Below are positions 23,179-27,605 of a stretch of 27,605 nucleotides of DNA, piece after piece. A model generated the notes under the pieces. That model did no database searches and was not told the origin of the DNA. It was given only the letters and a program-made list of their open reading frames with translations. This stretch comes from Bacteriovoracaceae bacterium UBA2428 (GTDB lineage: Bacteria; Bdellovibrionota; UBA2428): the NCBI GenBank assembly GCA_002343545.1, contig DDRA01000058.1:636-28240 (forward strand), written 5' to 3'. Position 1 is the stretch's first letter. The number at the start of each line of letters is the position of its first letter. The translations under genes and the position numbers were made by a program.

Positions 23179-24120
23179 ATGCCGGAGCCTTTGGAGATCA
23201 CCCTCGTTCGTCACGGTCAGTCGGAATCCAACGTGGCGGGGCGCTGGCAAGGCCACGGTGACTCGCAGCTCTCGTCGCACGGGCGCGAGCAGGCGATGTC
23301 TCTCGCGGCACGCTTCGCCCGCGAAGGAGCGCGCTTCGATCATTGGGTCGCGAGCGATCTCGCGCGTGCCCACGACACCGCGCTCGCATCGGCGGGACGG
23401 CTCGGCGCGCGGGTCCGCGTGGAGCCGCGGTGGCGCGAGATCGACGTCGGTCGCTGGGAAGGGCTCACGCGCGACGAGGTCGCGGAGCGTTATCCCGACG
23501 ACGTCGCTCAGCTCCACCAAGGTCCGCACGTGCGCTTCGGTGGTGGCGAGAGCTGGATCGATCTCGCCGTCCGCGCGAAGGCGGCGCTCGAGACGTTGAA
23601 GGCGTCGATGCATCCCGGCGAGCGCGCGGTCGTGTTCACCCACGGCGGCGTCGTGGCTGCGCTCGTGACGGCGCTCTTCGACGTTCCGCTCCGTCGCCCG
23701 CGCGCGCTCGGCAACGTGACGAACACGGGCGTCACGACGATCCGCTTCGACGACGAGGGTCCGCGCCTCGTTCGCTACAACGACCACTTGCACCTCGGCG
23801 GACCGAGCGGTTGGCCGGAGGAGCGCCGCGAGGCCGGCGCGACGTTGGTGTCGTTGCTCGCGGGCGGCGCCGATGGGTATTCGCCGCCGCGCCTTCGCTA
23901 CGCACACGACACGCTCGGAGAGCATGCGCTGCGCGAGGTGGTGACGCGGCACGCAGGAGAGCGGGTCGCGATCGACGCGAGCGCCGAACAGGTCGCGCGC
24001 GTGGTGGAGTCGGTGCTCGGCAGCCGCAACTTCGTCGCGCCGCAGGGAGTGACGCACGTGGTCGCCTCCGAGCACGGGCTCACGCTCGCGGACTTCGGCT
24101 GCACGAACGCGCGCGAGTGA
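23179..24120 (+). CDS. Histidine phosphatase (phosphoglycerate mutase-like) with a C-terminal extension
   Basis: Cytoplasmic phosphatase-fold enzyme of 313 residues. The catalytic histidine is His12 in LVRHGQSESN; supporting residues are Arg63 in ASDLARAHDT, Glu87 in REIDVGRWEG, and the second His155 in FTHGGVV. This is the GpmB/CobC-like branch, whose substrates range from sugar phosphates to alpha-ribazole phosphate; none can be chosen here. After the usual ~200 residues there is an extra region of about 110, including a Trp-Pro-Glu-Glu segment and an Ala/Val-rich stretch (AIDASAEQVARVVESVL); I do not recognise it as a domain. ATG 23179 fits the family start better than the in-frame GTG at 23152. 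It is the first gene of the GC-rich segment. Confidence 0.85.
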   Translation: MPEPLEITLVRHGQSESNVAGRWQGHGDSQLSSHGREQAMSLAARFAREGARFDHWVASDLARAHDTALASAGRLGARVRVEPRWREIDVGRWEGLTRDEVAERYPDDVAQLHQGPHVRFGGGESWIDLAVRAKAALETLKASMHPGERAVVFTHGGVVAALVTALFDVPLRRPRALGNVTNTGVTTIRFDDEGPRLVRYNDHLHLGGPSGWPEERREAGATLVSLLAGGADGYSPPRLRYAHDTLGEHALREVVTRHAGERVAIDASAEQVARVVESVLGSRNFVAPQGVTHVVASEHGLTLADFGCTNARE

Positions 24121-24127
24121 GCTCGTG

Positions 24128-24221
24128 CTCGTGAGAGGGTACGAGGTCACACGCGTCGTTCGTGAGAGCGGACGAGGTCACACGCGTCGGCTCGTGAGAT
24201 CGGACGAGGTCACACGGGTCG
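24128..24221. repeat. Three 31-bp tandem repeats between the phosphatase and the deaminase/aldolase genes
   Basis: Three near-identical units (24128-24158, 24159-24189, 24190-24221) share CTCGTGAGA near the start and ACGAGGTCACAC followed by GCGTCG at the end. Differences are limited to a few positions. The rest of the 255-bp gap (24222-24375) is GC-rich without further structure that I can see. The unit length is not a multiple of three and no gene covers the repeat. Confidence 0.75.
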
Positions 24222-24363
24222 GCGCGCGAGCCGAACGTGCCCCTCGCGCGGGACGCCGATGCGCGAGGGGATCCGTCGATCGCATCGGCACGACGCACGC
24301 GCCACGCGCGCCGTCGAACGTCGGTCGCGCACGCGACGCACCACGCACGTCGCCCGACGGCGG

Positions 24364-24369
24364 TATCTT
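24364..24369 (+). promoter_or_regulatory. -10-like box 6 nt before the 24376 start
   Basis: TATCTT stands out in very GC-rich DNA and ends 6 nt before the ATG. There is no Shine-Dalgarno sequence and no clear -35. It fits the leaderless arrangement seen on the left side of the window. Confidence 0.35.
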
Positions 24370-24375
24370 CGGCTC

Positions 24376-25554
24376 ATGGACGACTACGCGCGTCTCCGTG
24401 CGGCGATCGCGGATCGGCCGAGGCCGCTCGCGCTCGTCGACCTCGATCGTTTCGACACGAACGCCGCCGCGCTCGAGCGTCGCGCGGACGGCATGCCGAT
24501 CCGCGTCGCGAGCAAGAGCGTGCGCTGCGTCGCGCTCCTCCGCCGCGTGCTCGCGCGGCCCGGCTGGCACGGCGTGCTCGCGTTCTCGGCGGCGGAGGCC
24601 GCGCACCTCTGCGCGCAGGGTTTCGACGACGTGCTCGTCGCGTACCCGTGCGTCGAGCGCGCGCCGCTTCGAGCGCTCGTGCACCACACTTGCGACGGAG
24701 CTGGTCCGATTCTCATGATCGACGACGCCGCGCACGTGAAGCTCGCGGCGGAGGTCGCACGCGAGCACGGCGTGACCTTCGAGCTCGCGATCGATCTCGA
24801 CGTCGCGCTCGATCTGCCGGGTCTCTACTTCGGCGTGCGTCGCTCGCCGATCCGTGACGTCGACGCCGCGCGCCGGCTCGGCGAGCTCATCTTGCGCGAG
24901 GAGGGCGTCTCGCTCGTGGCGGCGATGGGGTACGAGGCGCAGATCGCGGGGCTCCCCGATGCGACGGGGGCGGCGAGCGATCTCGCGATCCGGGCGCTGA
25001 AGCGCGCGAGCTTCGTCGACGTCGCGCGGCGTCGTGGCGCGATCGTGCACGCGCTCCGAGAGCAAGGGCACCCGATCCGCATCGTGAACGGAGGCGGCAC
25101 CGGCAGCCTCGAGGTCACGCGGCATGACGCGAGCGTCAGCGAGCTCGCGGCCGGCTCGGGGCTCTTCGGGCCGACCTCGTTCGATGCGTTCGCATCGTTC
25201 CGACCCGAGCCCGCCGCAGCCTTCGCGCTCGGCGTCACGCGGATCCCGAAGCCCGGTCTCGCCACCTGTTTCGGAGGCGGCTACGTCGCGTCGGGTCCAG
25301 CGGGCGACGCGAAGCTGCCGCGGCCGTGGCTCCCCGAGGGGCTCACGCTGCTCCCGCACGAAGGCGCGGGGGAGGTCCAGACGCCGCTGCGTGTGCCGCG
25401 CGACGTCTCGCTTCGCGTGGGCGATCCGGTGTTCTTCCGACACGCGAAGGCGGGCGAGCTCTGCGAACGCTTCACGACCCTGCTGCTGATCTCGGGGGAT
25501 CGTGTGGTCGACGAGGTTCCGACCTACCGCGGCGAAGGCGCCTGCTTCGGTTGA
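24376..25554 (+). CDS. PLP-dependent amino acid deaminase/aldolase (D-threonine aldolase-like)
   Basis: Enzyme of 392 residues with the alanine-racemase-type barrel, in which PLP binds Lys47 in RVASKSVRC, and a C-terminal D-serine dehydratase-like domain. The barrel shows NGGGTGSLE, the phosphate-binding loop region, and AAGSGLFGPTSFD. The end has FFRHAKAGELCERF, with His and Cys in the place where D-threonine aldolases and D-serine dehydratases hold a metal. Known members cleave D-threonine and other beta-hydroxy D-amino acids to an aldehyde and glycine, or deaminate D-serine; which reaction applies is open. The ATG at 24376 lies just before the domain start. It is convergent with the alpha/beta hydrolase, and a tandem repeat fills the gap. 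Confidence 0.85.
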   Translation: MDDYARLRAAIADRPRPLALVDLDRFDTNAAALERRADGMPIRVASKSVRCVALLRRVLARPGWHGVLAFSAAEAAHLCAQGFDDVLVAYPCVERAPLRALVHHTCDGAGPILMIDDAAHVKLAAEVAREHGVTFELAIDLDVALDLPGLYFGVRRSPIRDVDAARRLGELILREEGVSLVAAMGYEAQIAGLPDATGAASDLAIRALKRASFVDVARRRGAIVHALREQGHPIRIVNGGGTGSLEVTRHDASVSELAAGSGLFGPTSFDAFASFRPEPAAAFALGVTRIPKPGLATCFGGGYVASGPAGDAKLPRPWLPEGLTLLPHEGAGEVQTPLRVPRDVSLRVGDPVFFRHAKAGELCERFTTLLLISGDRVVDEVPTYRGEGACFG

Positions 25555-25557
25555 TTG

Positions 25558-25623
25558 CTCACGACGCAGGGCTCACGACGCAGGGCTCACGACGCAGGGC
25601 TCACGACGCAGGGCTCGCGACGG
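25558..25623. repeat. 14-bp tandem repeat, four perfect copies plus a degenerate one
   Basis: CTCACGACGCAGGG is repeated without interruption at 25558-25571, 25572-25585, 25586-25599 and 25600-25613, with a partial, altered copy to 25623. It lies between convergent genes, and the fourth copy supplies the stop codon of the minus-strand hydrolase. No spacers are present, so it is not a CRISPR. Confidence 0.95.
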
Positions 25624-26545
25624 CGCGCGTGGGTCGCAGAGGCGCTCGACGCCCGAGCTCCGTGTAGAAGCGCTCCATCGCCGGCAGCACCGCGTCCGGG
25701 CGCTCGAGCAGCGCGAAGTGACTCGCGCGAGCGAGCGGGACGTGCTTCGCGTTCGGCAGGCGCCGCGCGATCTCGAAGCTCTGCCGCTGGGGCGTGAGCA
25801 GATCGAGCGCGCCCGAGATCACGAGCGCGGGCGCGGTGATCTCCGGCAGCACGTGGTAGACGGTGTGCGCGTCGAGCTCTTGGAAGAGCCGCAGGTAGTT
25901 GTCGAAGCTCGGGCCGAGGACGTCGCCGAGGTAACGATCCAGCAGCGGCCGGAGCTCGAGCGCGCGCGGCCCCGCCGTCAACAGGAAGAGCATTTGATAG
26001 AAGGGCGCACCGATCCGTGCGCTCTTCGAGAGCGCCTCACGGATTCGGCGTCGACCGTGCAGTCTCTCGATGCCCCAATGCACTTTCTTCGGCAGCCAAG
26101 GCAGACTGAAGAGCGGTTGGAAACCCGTGGAGAGCGCGTGGCCGTAAGTGCCATTGATCAGCACCAGGCTGCTCACGCGTTCGGGGTGCGTGGCCGCCAC
26201 GTCGAGCCCGACCTGCACCCCCATGCTCCACCCGACCAGGCTCGCGCGGTCGACGCCCTCCGCGTCGAGGATCTCCAGCGCGTCGTCCGAGTGGTGCGCG
26301 ATCGAGAGCTTTCGCCGGGTCGGCGGCGCCCCGCTGTCGAAGAGCCCGCGGTAGTCCCACGTGATGAGGCGGTATCGGTCCGCGAAGCGCTCCAGCAGCG
26401 GCCCCCACGCGTACAGGCGACCTCCGAGGCCGTTGCAGAGCAGGAGGGTCTCCTCCCCCTGGCCGAGCGTCTCGTAGCTGAGCTCGGTCCCGTCGCGGGT
26501 CGTCAGCCGTTTGCGCTCGAGCGTTCGTTCCCAAACGTGGTCCAC
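25601..26545 (-). CDS. Alpha/beta-hydrolase fold protein
   Basis: Predicted cytoplasmic esterase/hydrolase of about 314 residues. With the GTG at 26545 as residue 1, the oxyanion region is LLCNGLGG, the nucleophile elbow is GWSMG with Ser107, the acid is Asp248 in ISGALDLLTP and the base is His276 in ASHFALLERPD. A variable cap lies between about 125 and 220. The layout is that of small-molecule esterases, lactonases and haloperoxidase-like enzymes; substrate unknown. The GTG is preceded by GAGGTGG; longer in-frame starts reach 26773 but would add 76 residues without a domain and run to the TetR gene. It is divergent from that TetR gene, so regulation by it is likely by analogy. The last residues are encoded in the 14-bp repeat. 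Confidence 0.82.
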   Translation of the reverse strand: MDHVWERTLERKRLTTRDGTELSYETLGQGEETLLLCNGLGGRLYAWGPLLERFADRYRLITWDYRGLFDSGAPPTRRKLSIAHHSDDALEILDAEGVDRASLVGWSMGVQVGLDVAATHPERVSSLVLINGTYGHALSTGFQPLFSLPWLPKKVHWGIERLHGRRRIREALSKSARIGAPFYQMLFLLTAGPRALELRPLLDRYLGDVLGPSFDNYLRLFQELDAHTVYHVLPEITAPALVISGALDLLTPQRQSFEIARRLPNAKHVPLARASHFALLERPDAVLPAMERFYTELGRRAPLRPTRAVASPAS

Positions 26546-26725
26546 ATCCACCTCGCCGGAGGGGCATAGCAGACGAAGGGCGGAGGAGCCGTGTGGCGTC
26601 GTGTCCAACCGGCCAGCGCCTTCGCGCTGCGAGGGGGGCTCGCGTTTGGAGGCCGTGTGGGTGTCGGTGCGACGACTCCGTGAACCACCAGCGCGAAGAT
26701 CCCAAGATCGCGAAAGAAATTCACT

Positions 26726-26777
26726 TGAACGTAGGGTCCCCAAGCGGGGGACGTTCACAAGCACGTTTGACAAGTCA
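26726..26777. promoter_or_regulatory. Inverted repeats in the hydrolase/TetR divergent region
   Basis: TGAACGT (26726-26732) mirrors ACGTTCA (26751-26757), with GTCCCC (26736-26741) against GGGGAC (26747-26752) nested inside. Just right of it, a perfect TTGACA (26767-26772) on the plus strand contains the small dyad TGAC-AA-GTCA (26768-26777), but no good -10 follows at 17 bp. These are candidate TetR operator and promoter elements. The remainder of the gap (26546-26813) shows nothing else. Confidence 0.4.
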
Positions 26778-26813
26778 GGGAAACCCCGTCACCTCTTCAG
26801 CGTGGAAAGTAGT

Positions 26814-27563
26814 GTGGAACCCAAGGCCTCGCGTCGTGAGACGCGTCGACAAGAAACCATCGAGCGAATCCTCGATACCGCGATGCGGCTCGTGGCGGAA
26901 GAAGGTTACGAAGCCTTCACCATCGCGCGTCTCGCCAGCGAGCTCGGGTATGCGGTCGGAGCTCTCTACCGGTACTTCAAGGGCAAGGACGCGATCCTGG
27001 CCGCCTTGGAGATGCGCGTGGTGGATCAGCTTCAACGCGATTTCGCGGAGGGGGAGCAGCGCGTCGCGGTGCATCCCTCTCACGCGAAGCTCGACCCCGG
27101 CGCGCACGCGCTCGTCGGAGCCCTCGTGGCGATCGGCGCGTACGAGTCGCTGGGCCGCCGTCGCCCGACGCACGCGAAGCTCCTCGCGACCTCGCTCGGC
27201 GATCCGCGTGAGCTCCTCGCGGACGAGGTCCTCGCCGCGGGCATCCTCCCGCCGCTCCAGGCGCTCCTCGGTCACGTGGCCAACAAGCTCGAGATGGCCG
27301 CCAAGCACGGTGTGCTCCGCGCGGGTCGCTCGGACGAGCGCGCGTTGCTCGTGTGGGCCGCGACGCAGGGCGTGCTGACGATTCGCAAGCTCGGTCGCAT
27401 CCGTGAAGAGTTCGCGAACGCGGAGCTGTACCAGTCGATGATCACGTCGCTCGCGCTCGGTTGGGGCGCGGACGCGGAGCGCTTCTCGGACCTGCTCTCG
27501 CGCGCGAACGGGATCGTGGAGCTGCTCTCGCTCGAGAACGGCGTCCAGGTCGCCGAGGCCTGA
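26814..27563 (+). CDS. TetR-family transcriptional regulator
   Basis: DNA-binding regulator of about 249 residues. The N-terminal TetR domain is clear: RRQETIERILDTAMRLVAEEGYEAFTIARLASELGYAVGALYRYFKGKDAIL, with the helix-turn-helix at about 36-56 and the YRYFKGKDAI hallmark at its end. The remainder is a helical ligand-binding and dimer domain (HALVGALVAIGAYESLG, LLVWAATQGVLTIRKLGRI) of the type with no conserved ligand signature. No ATG exists close to the domain. GTG 26814 has GGAAAG about 5 nt upstream and is preferred over GTG 26802. It is divergent from the hydrolase, the common arrangement of a TetR repressor and its target. Confidence 0.85.
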   Translation: MEPKASRRETRRQETIERILDTAMRLVAEEGYEAFTIARLASELGYAVGALYRYFKGKDAILAALEMRVVDQLQRDFAEGEQRVAVHPSHAKLDPGAHALVGALVAIGAYESLGRRRPTHAKLLATSLGDPRELLADEVLAAGILPPLQALLGHVANKLEMAAKHGVLRAGRSDERALLVWAATQGVLTIRKLGRIREEFANAELYQSMITSLALGWGADAERFSDLLSRANGIVELLSLENGVQVAEA

Positions 27564-27605
27564 AAAAGCAGCTCGGCCGATTACGCAAGCCGCCCTACCG
27601 GACGG

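Noticed and set aside
24128..24221. CRISPR-like reading of the 31-bp repeats
   Set aside because: Units are directly adjacent with no spacers, and no cas genes are near.
25558..25623. CRISPR-like reading of the 14-bp repeats
   Set aside because: Units are too short and uninterrupted; this is a minisatellite.
26511..26813. Longer N-terminus for the TetR regulator and for the divergent hydrolase
   Set aside because: Both would extend across the shared control region without adding any domain; family starts agree with the GTG codons at 26814 and 26545.

Overview
The window reads as two unlike pieces. Positions 1 to about 22,900 are a gene-dense, moderately high-GC Gram-negative chromosome segment made of housekeeping and envelope genes. 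The gene content (LolA, LspA, Lgt-like protein, class A PBP, FtsK, eukaryote-like type 2 IleRS, Rsm22-like protein, several outer-membrane barrels) suggests a Bdellovibrionota/Oligoflexia-type bacterium, but this is inference from gene style and no marker was compared with a database. From the end of clpP (about 22,800-23,180) to the right end, the DNA is visibly more GC-rich with much stronger GCG/GAG/AAG codon bias. It carries histidine phosphatase, PLP deaminase/aldolase, alpha/beta hydrolase and TetR genes plus short tandem repeats, in a style I associate with Sandaracinaceae-like myxobacteria. An assembly chimera joined near the conserved clpP gene is the simplest explanation; horizontal transfer is the alternative.

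Layout. 1-1364 (-): rho, cut by the left edge, with a long Q/N-rich and RDR/GNN-repeat N-terminal extension. 1537-3909 (+): ftsK. 4056-4916 (+): secreted SGNH hydrolase followed by a textbook terminator. 5014-7097 (+): lolA-rimO, overlapping by ATGA. 7158-8826 (+): a lipoprotein and an outer-membrane barrel. 8851-10102 (-): two exported proteins of unknown function. 10330-11616 (-): a porin-like barrel with a structured leader and its own terminator. 11858-14841 (+): PBP1b-type murein synthase, a membrane-anchored protein and a thiamine-binding-family protein. 14838-15368 (-): a small exported protein. 15561-19853 (-): rsm22-like then ileS. 19870-23097 (+): lspA-lgt-like-tig-clpP. 23179-27563: the GC-rich segment.

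Functional themes. Lipoprotein biogenesis is represented by LolA (periplasmic carriage), LspA and the Lgt-like protein (maturation), with at least one candidate client lipoprotein. Protein quality control is represented by trigger factor and ClpP, and envelope growth by PBP1b and FtsK.

Two regulatory patterns stand out. Several genes carry a -10-like hexamer only 6-9 nt before the start codon and no Shine-Dalgarno sequence (lolA, 7158, 7717, PBP1b, lspA, and 24376 in the right part), as expected for leaderless mRNAs. In contrast, rho, the porin and two exported-protein genes have leaders holding perfect hairpins between a candidate promoter and the start. No tRNA, rRNA, CRISPR array or insertion sequence was seen. 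No clearly new multi-gene system was identified; the most interesting signals are the leaderless pattern, the porin leader, the Rho extension, the Lgt variant and the apparent junction.
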